From Lachnospiraceae bacterium (GTDB lineage Bacteria; Bacillota; Clostridia; Lachnospirales; Lachnospiraceae), in assembly GCA_900757145.1 (NCBI GenBank), contig CAAEMT010000011.1, forward strand, positions 1 through 22,758: DNA of 22,758 bases, given 5' to 3'. How positions within the stretch are numbered: the stretch's first letter is position 1; each line of letters begins with the position of its first letter. The notes under the pieces are model-generated. The model saw only the letters and a program-made list of their open reading frames with translations. It did not search any database and was not told where the DNA came from. Shown piece by piece: positions 6,890 through 14,539 of this stretch. Made by a program: the position numbers and the translations under genes.

Positions 6890-9529
6890 ATGAAAAACAA
6901 TAATCAGAAAGTAATCCGCCGGCTTTCTTCCAGAAGCCTCAAAAACAGGAGAATGCGGAATGCGTTTGCTGCAATCGCGATTGCGCTGACCTGCACGCTT
7001 TTTACAGCGCTTGCATCGATGGGGATCGGAATGATGCAGGTGATGCAGGAACAGACAATGCGTGAGGTTGGCGGAAAATTCCATGCGGGTTTGAAAAATG
7101 CGACAAAAGAGCAGATGGAAGCGGTTGTAAAAGATGACCGGGTAGTCAGTTATTCGTGGAATCAGCTCATAAGCGTTCTGGATAATATTATAAAGCGAAG
7201 CGCGGAGCTTCGTTATCCGCAGGGAGAGCAGGAGCTTGAAAATTGCTTTATCGAATTGGAGGATGGCGGGCTGCCGCAGAAAGAAGATGAGATTGTTGTA
7301 GATACCATCGTTCTCGATGAACTGAACCTGCCGCATGAAACAGGTGTACAGTTTCCGGCAGTATTTGATTTTCAGGGAGAGACGATCAAAAAGACATTTA
7401 CGGTAAGTGGCTGGTATCAGGGTGACTTTGTAAGTCATGCATCGCAGCTTTACGTTTCAGAAGCGTACTGGGACAGCTTAAAGGGCGATCTCACCGATGA
7501 GGATTTTGTGGCATGGGGGGAGAAGAATCCGCAGGATAAGTCGGTCGGTCTTTACAGTGTCGGGCTGTATTTCAAAAATGACAAGAATATAGAGGAGACA
7601 GTTCGTTCTGTCATAAAAGACGCGGGATATGATCCGGATCATGAGCTGACATACGGCGTGAACTGGGCTTATATGGGAAGCCGCATGGAAAATATAGATC
7701 CACTGACAGTCGTGCTGCTTGGCGCAGTGCTGGCCGTTGTGCTCGTGACCGGTTATCTGATCATCTACAATATTTTTCAGATTTCTGTCATCTCCGATAT
7801 TCGTTTTTACGGACTGCTAAAGACGATCGGCGCGACAAAAAAACAGATCAAACGCCTGATCCGCATTCAGGCGCTCGTCCTCTCAGCAATCGGAATCCCG
7901 ATCGGTCTTCTGATTGGCTATGCGACAAGCTGCGGTCTGTTTCCGGTCATGATGTCGATCTCGGACTATCAGGGTATGAAGATCGCGCTGCATTTTGATC
8001 CGATGATCCTGCTGTTCGGCATCGTATTTTCTCTGCTGACGGTGTTAATTAGCTGCCGTAGGCCGGGGAAGATTGCAGGAAGCGTCTCACCGATCGATGC
8101 GGTGCGCTACAGTGAACGTAGCGTAAAACGAAAGAAACAGAAAAAGTCTGAGACGGGTGCGCGCGTACACCGTATGGCGCTGTCTAATTTTGGAAGAAAT
8201 AAAAAGAAAACGGTATTTGTCGTATTGTCTTTGTCGCTTAGTGTTTCGATTCTGTGTATCGTACTGACGGCAGTGGGAAGCTTCCGTATTGACCGGTATC
8301 TGGAAAGCCGTCTTGTAGGGGATGTGACAGTCGGAAGTACGAACTACACAACATCGAAGATCAGTCCGGCAGGTTTTCAGATCGATGAGGAGATGCTTGA
8401 ACAACTAGACGCACAGCCCGGAATCGTGGAGAGGAATGAGATGTGGGCGCAGGGGTACTCGATAGAGGTCGTATTAAGCGACGAGGCGTATGCGCGGTAT
8501 AGCGATTACTATGCGCAGGGAAAATTCAGATCGGCTGATGCGATTGATAAATCGAAAATAGAAGATATGATCGCCAGGAAAAAGATCTGGACAGACGCAT
8601 ACGGTTATGACGACGAACTGCTGGAAAAGCTTACGGTGATTCGAGGAGAACTGGATATCAAGAAGTTCCAGAAAGGGGATTATATTCTTGTCTCTCCGGT
8701 GATCGGAGATACTGCTGAGGACTGTATTTTGTATGAGCCGGGTGATAAGATCACGCTTGAGATGCCCGCGCCGGATACTGAGTGGGTAGAGGAACGTACG
8801 CAGTCGGGAGAACTCATCAGTGTGACGCCAAAAGAAACGATCCAAAAGGAATACGAGGTCATGGCGGTAACTGCCGAAGCACCGTCAGCTATGGATCAAC
8901 ACCTCTACAGTGTCGCTGGCGTACAGCTTATCCTGCCGAAGCGCGAGATGCTGCCGGAACAGAAGCAAAACGGCTACTGCTTTGCCGTCTCCTATACGCT
9001 TGAGGAAGATGCGCTGCCTGCTTTTATCGATACGGTGAAGCATTACACGGAAAAGGTCAATCCTTATATGGGTTATCTGACGAAAGAAACGCTGGTCGAG
9101 GAGTTTTCCGGTATGATAAATGTCGTGCAGACGATCGGTGTGGCTTTGTGTATCGTGATCGCGGTGATCGGCGTGCTGAATTTTATTAATTCTATCATGA
9201 CCGGGATCATTTCCAGAAAGCGGGAGCTTGCGACACTGAACAGTATCGGTATGACACAGCGGCAGATCAGGAGGATGCTTATAGAGGAAGGGCTGTATTA
9301 TGTGCTGATCTCAGGAATTGTAAGTTTGATCCTTGGAAGCAGTCTTGCGTACGCTTTGCTGTATGCGCTCAACAATGTGATTCTCTTCTTTGAATACCGG
9401 TATAATGCGCTTGCGTTTCTGATAATGCTGCCAGTATTTGGTGTGATCGCAGTACTCGCGCCGGATGCGGCATATAAGAAAGCGGCAAAAGAAAGTGTCG
9501 TTGAGCGTCTCCGGGAGACAGAGAGCTGA
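6890..9529 (+). CDS. FtsX-like ABC transporter permease (module 1)
   Basis: Large integral membrane permease of 879 residues, partner of the preceding ATPase. The layout is: one span near the N-terminus (about 25-48), a soluble region of about 220 residues, three spans (about 277-385) forming the first FtsX unit, a further span near 440, a second soluble region of about 280 residues, and three C-terminal spans (about 740-870) forming the second FtsX unit. The SIGMTQRQIRRM segment between the last spans is the usual FtsX coupling region. This two-unit, eight-span form differs from the ten-span BceB type. The substrate cannot be read from sequence; peptide or envelope stress is the context-based guess. 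ATG 6890 follows GGAGG with 8 nt spacing; a GTG at 6881 overlaps that site. Confidence 0.93.
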   Translation: MKNNNQKVIRRLSSRSLKNRRMRNAFAAIAIALTCTLFTALASMGIGMMQVMQEQTMREVGGKFHAGLKNATKEQMEAVVKDDRVVSYSWNQLISVLDNIIKRSAELRYPQGEQELENCFIELEDGGLPQKEDEIVVDTIVLDELNLPHETGVQFPAVFDFQGETIKKTFTVSGWYQGDFVSHASQLYVSEAYWDSLKGDLTDEDFVAWGEKNPQDKSVGLYSVGLYFKNDKNIEETVRSVIKDAGYDPDHELTYGVNWAYMGSRMENIDPLTVVLLGAVLAVVLVTGYLIIYNIFQISVISDIRFYGLLKTIGATKKQIKRLIRIQALVLSAIGIPIGLLIGYATSCGLFPVMMSISDYQGMKIALHFDPMILLFGIVFSLLTVLISCRRPGKIAGSVSPIDAVRYSERSVKRKKQKKSETGARVHRMALSNFGRNKKKTVFVVLSLSLSVSILCIVLTAVGSFRIDRYLESRLVGDVTVGSTNYTTSKISPAGFQIDEEMLEQLDAQPGIVERNEMWAQGYSIEVVLSDEAYARYSDYYAQGKFRSADAIDKSKIEDMIARKKIWTDAYGYDDELLEKLTVIRGELDIKKFQKGDYILVSPVIGDTAEDCILYEPGDKITLEMPAPDTEWVEERTQSGELISVTPKETIQKEYEVMAVTAEAPSAMDQHLYSVAGVQLILPKREMLPEQKQNGYCFAVSYTLEEDALPAFIDTVKHYTEKVNPYMGYLTKETLVEEFSGMINVVQTIGVALCIVIAVIGVLNFINSIMTGIISRKRELATLNSIGMTQRQIRRMLIEEGLYYVLISGIVSLILGSSLAYALLYALNNVILFFEYRYNALAFLIMLPVFGVIAVLAPDAAYKKAAKESVVERLRETES

Positions 9530-9533
9530 GAAA

Positions 9534-9629
9534 GAGGGTATTCCAAAATACGTCTGCTAAGTGCTATAGCACAGTTTTCGGAGGAAAATCATCCGAAAAG
9601 ATACAGCCGGATGTATTTGGAACACCCTC
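9534..9629. repeat. 96-nt three-armed inverted-repeat element
   Basis: The ends 9534-9554 and 9610-9629 pair as a stem of about 20 bp with one A/C mismatch, one G-U and one bulged A. Inside lie a perfect 12-bp palindrome GTGCTATAGCAC (9561-9572) and a hairpin TTTTCGGA/TCCGAAAA (9575-9582 and 9592-9599) with a 9-nt loop. It fills the gap between two convergent genes. No T-run follows either end, so it is not a standard terminator. It could be a small palindromic mobile repeat (MITE-like) or a structured RNA. Confidence 0.7.
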
Positions 9630-9640
9630 AACGGGAAAAT

Positions 9641-11053
9641 TTACTGATCGGAAACGGAGGTATATGCGACTTTACCGCGGCAGATCGTGTATTTGATCTT
9701 TCCGTACAGCTCCATGCCGGTAAACGGCGTATTCTCAGATTTCGATTGGTAATTGCCTGCGACAAACGTCTCGTCGGGACGGAAGATAACGAGATCAGCG
9801 GCAGCGCCTGCTGCAATCGTGCCATATGGGAGACGGTCTGCTGATACGCTGTCTGCGCAGAATGCATGTGCGGCATGATCGGACGAAGCGGCACAGCCAG
9901 TATGCGCGGCATGATCGGACGAAGCGGCACAGGGAACATGAGCGGTATCATCAGACGCAGCGGTATATAGAGAAACATCCTGAGTGCCTGCGGCAGTGAA
10001 CGAATACAGTTTCGCCGGATTTACGGACATTTTTTCCATAAGCTGCATCATCGTTAAATGACCGGGGCGCACGAGGTATGTGATGCCGAGCGCGAGGGCA
10101 GTTTCCAGACCTATGATGCCGCTCGGGCAGGCAAAGAAATCGTCCTGGTGCTTTTCTTCTGTGCTGTGCGGCGCGTGGTCGGTCGCGATCATGTCGATCG
10201 TGCCGTCTTTTAATCCTTCGATGATTGCGTCACGGTCTTCGGATGTACGAAGCGGCGGGTTCATTTTAGCGTATGTTCCGTAAGTTTCGACTGCATCTTC
10301 TGTCAGAGTGAAGTGGTGCGGCGTTGCTTCTGCCCATACGGGAGCACCGAGTGATTTTGCCAGACGAACCATCGCAACGGATGCTTTGGAGCTGATATGC
10401 TGGATATTAACAGGCGCTCCTGTGTGAAGTGCAAGCATACAGTCGCGAGCGACCATGACATCTTCTGCAACGGAAGGAGCCGTACGGTTTGTACCGCTTT
10501 TTTCAATAAAGGCCGGATTCTCTTCGTGGAAGGAAAGAGGCAGATGCAGCCGCTTGGCTCGGTACATGGCCGTTTCGGTCAGTTTTTCATCGAGAAGAGG
10601 CACACCGTCATCGGTAAATCCGCAGGCGCCTGCATGAAAGAGCTCTTCAAAATCAGTCAATTCCTTCCCTTTTAAGCCTTTTGTGATCGCTGCAGCAAAG
10701 CGGACGCGAACAGGCTCTTTTTCAGCGCGGGAGCATAATTCTTCTACGAGCTTTGGGGTATCAACGACAGGTTTTGTGTTTGCCATACAGACAACCGTCG
10801 TGAAGCCGCCCGCTGCGGCAGAACAGGCTCCGGTGTGAATGTCCTCTTTCCATGTGAGTCCGGGATCGCGGAAGTGTACGTGTACATCGACAAGCCCCGG
10901 TGCGATAACACAGCCTGCCGCATCAATGATCTCTTCACCGTCCGAAGGCATGAGTGTACCGATCTCCGAGATCACACCGTTTTCAATGCGAAGATCTGAG
11001 ATATATTCTTCGCTTGCAGCAGGAGAAAGGATAGTACCATTTTTGATAAGCAT
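9641..11053 (-). CDS. pyrC: Dihydroorotase, with a repeat-bearing insertion
   Basis: Zinc amidohydrolase that cyclises carbamoyl-aspartate to dihydroorotate in pyrimidine synthesis. The metal site is complete: DVHVHFRDPG (H58, H60), FTDDG, SFHEEN, NIQHIS, ATPHHFTL and TDHAPH (D292). The C-terminal small domain returns at GTIAAGAAADLVIF. At 470 residues it is about 40 longer than the usual 425-430. The excess lies between NPAKLY and GTIAAG and includes three 12-residue repeats (368-403) with the pattern DHAAHxxCAASS. The catalytic core is not interrupted, so activity is expected. ATG 11053 has GGAGG at 11061-11065. The gene stands alone on the minus strand and diverges from efp. Confidence 0.95.
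   Translation of the reverse strand: MLIKNGTILSPAASEEYISDLRIENGVISEIGTLMPSDGEEIIDAAGCVIAPGLVDVHVHFRDPGLTWKEDIHTGACSAAAGGFTTVVCMANTKPVVDTPKLVEELCSRAEKEPVRVRFAAAITKGLKGKELTDFEELFHAGACGFTDDGVPLLDEKLTETAMYRAKRLHLPLSFHEENPAFIEKSGTNRTAPSVAEDVMVARDCMLALHTGAPVNIQHISSKASVAMVRLAKSLGAPVWAEATPHHFTLTEDAVETYGTYAKMNPPLRTSEDRDAIIEGLKDGTIDMIATDHAPHSTEEKHQDDFFACPSGIIGLETALALGITYLVRPGHLTMMQLMEKMSVNPAKLYSFTAAGTQDVSLYTAASDDTAHVPCAASSDHAAHTGCAASSDHAAHAFCADSVSADRLPYGTIAAGAAADLVIFRPDETFVAGNYQSKSENTPFTGMELYGKIKYTICRGKVAYTSVSDQ
9845..9952 (-). repeat. 36-bp tandem repeat, three units, inside pyrC
   Basis: Units at 9917-9952, 9881-9916 and 9845-9880 encode DDTAHVPCAASS, DHAAHTGCAASS and DHAAHAFCADSV. A stretch of 26 nt is identical between 9871-9896 and 9907-9932. 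A degenerate further unit (TAAS) precedes the array. The period is a multiple of three, so copy-number change would keep the frame. Confidence 0.9.
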
Positions 11054-11146
11054 ATAAAAACCTCCATTTTTTGTTATTTTCAGAAAATATATCAGTATTA
11101 TGCATTTACAGACAGAAATAAAAAGCTGTCAGCCTCTGATATTGTT

Positions 11147-11175
11147 ATTTTATGGAATGGCGAAAGCTGTGTCAA
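11147..11175 (-). promoter_or_regulatory. Predicted promoter of pyrC
   Basis: On the minus strand a consensus TTGACA (11175-11170) is followed after 17 nt by TAAAAT (11152-11147). This gives a leader of roughly 90 nt before the pyrC start. I see no clear PyrR-type attenuator in it. A second TTGACA lies at 11190-11185 without an equally good -10. Confidence 0.65.
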
Positions 11176-11206
11176 GCGTTCCGGTGTCAACTTACGAAAA
11201 AAACAG

Positions 11207-11235
11207 TTGAAAAATACGAACGGATACGGTAGAAT
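11207..11235 (+). promoter_or_regulatory. Predicted promoter of efp
   Basis: TTGAAA (11207-11212), a 17-nt spacer and TAGAAT (11230-11235) lie about 60 nt upstream of the efp start. The -35 boxes of this promoter and the pyrC promoter are about 30 bp apart and face away from each other. Confidence 0.65.
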
Positions 11236-11296
11236 ATTACAGATAATGTGATTCGATAAAATCCTGTTTGGATAAATATAAGGAGGAATAACACAC

Positions 11297-11854
11297 ATGA
11301 TTTCAGCAGGCGATTTTAGAAACGGTATTACTTTGGAGATTGAGGGAAATGTTGTGCAGATCATCGAGTTCCAGCACGTAAAACCGGGAAAAGGTGCAGC
11401 ATTTGTAAGAACAAAGCTTAAGAATGTAATCAACGGAGGCGTGATTGAGAAGACATTCCGTCCGACAGAGAAATTCCCGGCAGCACGGATTGATCGCGTA
11501 GAGATGCAGTATCTGTACTCAGACGGAGATCTGTTCCATTTCATGAACACAGAGACTTATGATCAGATTGCACTGAATCAGGAAACGATCGGTGACGCAC
11601 TTAAGTTCGTAAAAGAGAATGAGATGGTTAAAGTATGCTCTTATAATGGCAATGTATTTGCTGTTGAGGCACCTCTCTTTGTTGAGCTTGAGGTAACGGA
11701 CACAGAGCCGGGATTCAAGGGTGATACAGCTACAGGAGCTACAAAGCCGGCTACAGTTGAGACCGGTGCTGTCGTATACGTTCCGCTGTTTGTAGAGACA
11801 GGAGACAAGCTTAAGATTGATACAAGAACAGGTGAGTATCTCTCCAGAGTTTGA
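11297..11854 (+). CDS. efp: Elongation factor P
   Basis: Translation factor that binds between the P and E sites and relieves stalling at proline runs. The 185-residue length is standard. Domain I (1-65) holds the exposed loop VKPGKGAAFV with K32 at its tip, the position that is modified or catalytically important in the family. Domains II and III form OB folds, ending in the conserved segment VYVPLFVETGDKLKIDTRTG. ATG 11297 follows AAGGAGG. A strong terminator lies about 50 nt downstream, so the gene is probably monocistronic. Confidence 0.97.
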   Translation: MISAGDFRNGITLEIEGNVVQIIEFQHVKPGKGAAFVRTKLKNVINGGVIEKTFRPTEKFPAARIDRVEMQYLYSDGDLFHFMNTETYDQIALNQETIGDALKFVKENEMVKVCSYNGNVFAVEAPLFVELEVTDTEPGFKGDTATGATKPATVETGAVVYVPLFVETGDKLKIDTRTGEYLSRV

Positions 11855-11906
11855 TTGTCTGTACTTGAATAGAATATTGTACTCAGATAGGAGTTACTTT
11901 ATAAAG

Positions 11907-11950
11907 CTGTCCGCAGTATTGGATAAATTCCAGACTGTGGGCAGTTTTTT
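11907..11950 (+). terminator. Intrinsic terminator after efp
   Basis: CTGTCCGCAGT (11907-11917) pairs with ACTGTGGGCAG (11934-11944), including G-U pairs, and is followed by six T (11945-11950). Confidence 0.82.
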
Positions 11951-11952
11951 CT

Positions 11953-12004
11953 TGTCACAGGAAAGACCGTGTCACACTGATGCATGAAAGTCTTTTCTAT
12001 GACA
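11953..12004 (+). repeat. Dispersed hairpin repeat, copy A
   Basis: TGTCACAGGAAAG (11953-11965) pairs with CTTTTCTATGACA (11992-12004): 11 Watson-Crick pairs, one G-U and one mismatch. A related sequence lies at 15903-15953, also directly behind a terminator hairpin. A 10-bp palindrome TTCGCGCGAA (12017-12026) follows 12 nt later. Confidence 0.7.
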
Positions 12005-12050
12005 CAAAAATTGAGATTCGCGCGAAATAATTTTTACCTGAAAAAGATAC

Positions 12051-12079
12051 TTGCAAAAAGTGATGTTATATAATATAAT
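12051..12079 (+). promoter_or_regulatory. Predicted promoter of the DUF5688-like gene
   Basis: TTGCAA (12051-12056), a 17-nt spacer and a consensus TATAAT (12074-12079). This gives a leader of about 75 nt before the TTG start. Confidence 0.6.
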
Positions 12080-12162
12080 AAGAGTACACATATCTTGCGC
12101 ATATGCGCTCAGTGCAGTTTCGCAAATATTCCATTTAAATTTCAGAAAGAGGAGGTTTTTTA

Positions 12163-13068
12163 TTGGACTACAAAAAATTTTTAGAAGAGATCGAAGAAGC
12201 AGTTCGGAGAAAAGCGGGGACGCAGGTCAAAGTAGCAGTATCCCGTGCCTTAAAGACAAACAGAAATTATATCGATCAGATATCACTTTTGGCAGACGGC
12301 ATGAATATTTCCCCTGCGATTCCTTTGGATGTGTACTATGAACAGTATCGATGCGGAAAGAGTATTGATTTTCTTGCGGAGAGTATATGGTCATTGTATG
12401 AAAAAAGCGATCAGAAAGGCTCGGCAGACGTTTCGTTCTATTCTGATTTTGAAAAGGTAAAGTTGCAGATTGCCTGTAAGCTGATCAATTATAATAAAAA
12501 TGAAGAACTGCTTCGGCATGTGCCGCACCGCAGATTTCATGATCTGGCGATCGTATATTATTGCAGGACAGAACATACGGTACTTGGCAAGGGGAGCATA
12601 TTGATTCAGAGTGATCATCTGAAGCAATGGGACACAGACGCGGATCATATACATGAGGCGGCATTTTTCAATACCATGCGTATCCTGCCGTATCGGATTT
12701 ATGACATTGCAGATATACTAGAGGAGTCATTCGGACGTCCGAGAAGAGAGAAAGATACGCGGCATGCTCAGATGTATGTGCTGACAAATTCTGAAAAATA
12801 CTGGGGCGCAGTCTCGATCATATACGGCGGCGTGCTGGAAAAAATCGCAGAAAAAATCGGAAAAGACTATTTTGTACTTCCAAGCAGTATCCATGAGTGT
12901 ATGATTGTTCCGGAGGCTGATGCGCTGAAAAAAGAAGAGCTGCATCAGATGGTTCGGGAGATAAACAGAAGCTGCGTAGCACAGGAGGATATTCTGGGAG
13001 ACAGTATTTATCATTACAGTATGGAAAAAAGGGAGCTGGAGCTTGTATACGGCGCCGAAGAAGCGTAA
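12163..13068 (+). CDS. DUF5688-like protein of unknown function
   Basis: The 301-residue product has no signal peptide or membrane span. I recognise it as resembling the DUF5688 proteins that are frequent in Lachnospiraceae, by length and general sequence character; this is from memory and not an alignment. Visible features are a charged helical N-terminus, a run of mixed alpha/beta sequence containing RFHDLAIVYYC, and a C-terminal region around SSIHECMIVP. No catalytic motif can be named. The start is TTG 12163, with GAGGAGG ending 7 nt upstream. It is transcribed alone, from its own promoter to its own terminator. No biochemical role is known to me. Confidence 0.8.
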   Translation: MDYKKFLEEIEEAVRRKAGTQVKVAVSRALKTNRNYIDQISLLADGMNISPAIPLDVYYEQYRCGKSIDFLAESIWSLYEKSDQKGSADVSFYSDFEKVKLQIACKLINYNKNEELLRHVPHRRFHDLAIVYYCRTEHTVLGKGSILIQSDHLKQWDTDADHIHEAAFFNTMRILPYRIYDIADILEESFGRPRREKDTRHAQMYVLTNSEKYWGAVSIIYGGVLEKIAEKIGKDYFVLPSSIHECMIVPEADALKKEELHQMVREINRSCVAQEDILGDSIYHYSMEKRELELVYGAEEA

Positions 13069-13101
13069 AGTTTTTTTAAAAGTATTTCTATGATAACGAT
13101 A

Positions 13102-13148
13102 GACGAAAGGCTGATCTTTTCAAGCCTTTCGTCTTTACGTTTTTTTTG
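13102..13148 (+). terminator. Intrinsic terminator after the DUF5688-like gene
   Basis: GACGAAAGGCT (13102-13112) and AGCCTTTCGTC (13123-13133) form a perfect 11-bp stem with a 10-nt loop, followed by a T-rich stretch that includes eight T. Its tail abuts the Uma2 remnant on the other strand. Confidence 0.85.
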
Positions 13149-13213
13149 TTAAATATGCCGTAATCCATGTTTCGGGTGGACGGTGAAACAATTTCTATTA
13201 CAAGGTCTCCTTT
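13148..13213 (-). pseudogene. Remnant of a second Uma2-family nuclease gene
   Basis: Reading the minus strand from 13213 gives K-GDLVIEIVSPSTRNMDYG-IFN. This is the core Uma2 (DUF820) motif, and it parallels PDLIIEVVSPSTRRNDYN of the intact neighbour at the amino-acid level with clear nucleotide differences. An in-frame TAA lies immediately upstream (13216-13214), and the frame dissolves after about 22 codons in the terminator region. It is too divergent to be a recent copy of the neighbour, so I read it as a decayed paralogue. Confidence 0.75.
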
Positions 13214-13229
13214 TTAGTGTAAATGCTTA

Positions 13230-13772
13230 TTAAATATCCAGTTCTGAAAAATCAATTTCCAGATCATCGAAAATTCCGACCTTGACGTTATCGGAAAAGG
13301 TGTATTCAATAGAATCTTCTTTTTCAAGATCATATGCTGTGATCCTGTTTTTCTCACGGTCTACAATCCAGTATTCACGCACACCCGCTGTACGATATAA
13401 GAATAACTTTTGATTGTAGTCGTTTCTCCGTGTTGATGGTGAAACAACTTCTATAATCAGATCGGGCGCACCTTTACAACCTTCCTCTGTGATCTTGGAT
13501 TCATCACATATGACCATCAGATCAGGCTCTAAATAGTTTTTATTGTTTTCACTTAAGAATACCGCAAAAGGAGCAATAATTGTTTCACATGTTCCGTTTT
13601 TGGATTCAATATGACCGCTGATTTTTCGATACAGCCAACCTATTATGCGCTGATGCGTTCTTGTCGGTGTAGCCTGATAGTATATTTGACCATCAATCAG
13701 TTCCGCTCTCACGTTTTCCGGTAAAGCTAAAATATCTTCTACTGTATAAGTTTTTTCCTGTGGTAGTGCCAT
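13230..13772 (-). CDS. Uma2 family (DUF820) putative endonuclease
   Basis: The 180-residue product belongs to the Uma2 group, which has a PD-(D/E)XK restriction-endonuclease-like fold. Visible motifs are the N-terminal YTVEDILALPENVRAELIDG, the acidic LEPDLMVICD, IIEVVSPSTRRNDYNQK with its conserved glutamate and lysine, and REYWIVDREKNRI. Length and motif order are normal, so the gene looks intact. ATG 13772 follows AAGGAGG. Family members are abundant, often in accessory regions, and their targets are mostly unknown. The neighbours (remnant paralogue, integrase fragment, tRNA) suggest acquired DNA. The small gene at 13816-13980 lies 43 nt upstream on the same strand and may share a transcript. 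Confidence 0.9.
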   Translation of the reverse strand: MALPQEKTYTVEDILALPENVRAELIDGQIYYQATPTRTHQRIIGWLYRKISGHIESKNGTCETIIAPFAVFLSENNKNYLEPDLMVICDESKITEEGCKGAPDLIIEVVSPSTRRNDYNQKLFLYRTAGVREYWIVDREKNRITAYDLEKEDSIEYTFSDNVKVGIFDDLEIDFSELDI

Positions 13773-13815
13773 GTAAATACCTCCTTGCGTTTATGATGAA
13801 AAATTGTCAGTTCTT

Positions 13816-13980
13816 TTAAAGTGTGACGGTACTGCTTGTATAGTTTCTGCTGACCTTTGTTTGGTACTCAGGTTCTTTCTTTTTATCTTCCTTAAATACT
13901 TTTGCATAGATATAACGGTCTGTAACACGATCAAAAAGATCGTCTTTTCCATTATGATTCCAGTCTCTTAATGCCTTCAT
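13816..13980 (-). CDS. Small 54-residue protein with an EF-hand-like loop
   Basis: The ORF begins with ATG at 13980, with AGGTGA upstream, and ends with TAA at 13816-13818. The product starts MKALRDWNHNGKDDLFDRVT. The stretch DWNHNGKDDLFD matches the spacing of a calcium-binding EF-hand or dockerin loop (D6, N8, N10, G11, and D17 at loop position 12). The rest is charged, ends in a Ser/Thr-rich tail, and has no membrane span. A TTGCAG/TAAAAT promoter lies upstream, and the Uma2 gene follows on the same strand. Coding status is inferred from start, ribosome site and motif; it could be a degraded larger gene. Confidence 0.55.
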   Translation of the reverse strand: MKALRDWNHNGKDDLFDRVTDRYIYAKVFKEDKKKEPEYQTKVSRNYTSSTVTL

Positions 13981-14010
13981 CGGTGTTCACCTGCCTTTTT
14001 CTCTTATTTC

Positions 14011-14040
14011 ATTTTATCATATCTGTGCAGGATTCTGCAA
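14011..14040 (-). promoter_or_regulatory. Predicted promoter of the small gene and Uma2
   Basis: On the minus strand TTGCAG (14040-14035), an 18-nt spacer and TAAAAT (14016-14011) precede the 54-residue ORF by about 30 nt. Confidence 0.45.
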
Positions 14041-14056
14041 CGCGTCAATCCTTAAA

Positions 14057-14401
14057 TTGACTGTAGCTGAAAACTACTTTAAATCGTATCTGGATGATGA
14101 ACCGGAAAGATATGCAGAAGCCTGCCGTGAAATGTATGAAAAGACTGGAAATACCACTTACGTAGGTTTGGGAATAAATATGTATTTAGGATTACGACAG
14201 GGTGAACTGGTAGCTCTAAAAGTATCTGATTTCAGAAATGGTACAGTACGCGTAGAGCGTATGGAAATTGCAAATAATATCATGGAAAATGGTAAGCTAA
14301 AGCAGCGCGGCTATAAGATTGTACCATTTACGAAAACAAAGGATTCTGTAAGAAATGTACCAGTCATATCTATAGCAAAAGGATTTTACGAAGAAATGTA
14401 A
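14057..14401 (+). pseudogene. Truncated tyrosine recombinase (integrase) remnant
   Basis: The 114-codon frame contains the first part of a phage-type integrase catalytic domain: MYLGLRQGELVALKVSDF with the first catalytic arginine, and the beta-hairpin TKTKDSVRNVPV with the usual catalytic lysine. It stops before the HxxR box and the nucleophilic tyrosine, and it lacks a normal core-binding domain. The frame opens with LTVAENYFKSYLDD, which may be the start of a core-binding domain joined to the catalytic part by deletion. There is no ribosome site at the TTG 14057. It cannot be an active recombinase. It sits next to tRNA-Arg, a typical integration target, so it is probably the scar of a lost element. 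Confidence 0.8.
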
Positions 14402-14501
14402 ATAAGCTTATGGGAACAGTACATAAAAGCAAAGGCAGAAGAGGTTTTAGGCGGCAGTCAAAAAAGTGGAACACCAAAGTAGTGTCCTTTTTAAACTACA
14501 G

Positions 14502-14533
14502 AAAAAAAGAAAACCCGCGTAAATACGGGCTTT
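14502..14533 (-). terminator. Intrinsic terminator of tRNA-Arg
   Basis: On the minus strand a GCCCG/CGGGT stem with a short A/T-rich loop starts about 10 nt after the tRNA 3' end and leads into TTTTCTTTTTTT. Confidence 0.65.
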
Positions 14534-14539
14534 CTGCGA

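Noticed and set aside
9534..9629. Bidirectional intrinsic terminator
   Set aside because: The outer stem is not followed by a T-run on either strand, so the simple terminator reading is not supported.
9845..9952. CRISPR-like array
   Set aside because: The units are contiguous 36-bp coding repeats in frame inside pyrC, without spacers.
13800..13815. Single TTGTCAG near the Uma2 gene as an extra operator copy
   Set aside because: One isolated copy, not phased with another and not at a promoter; likely chance.
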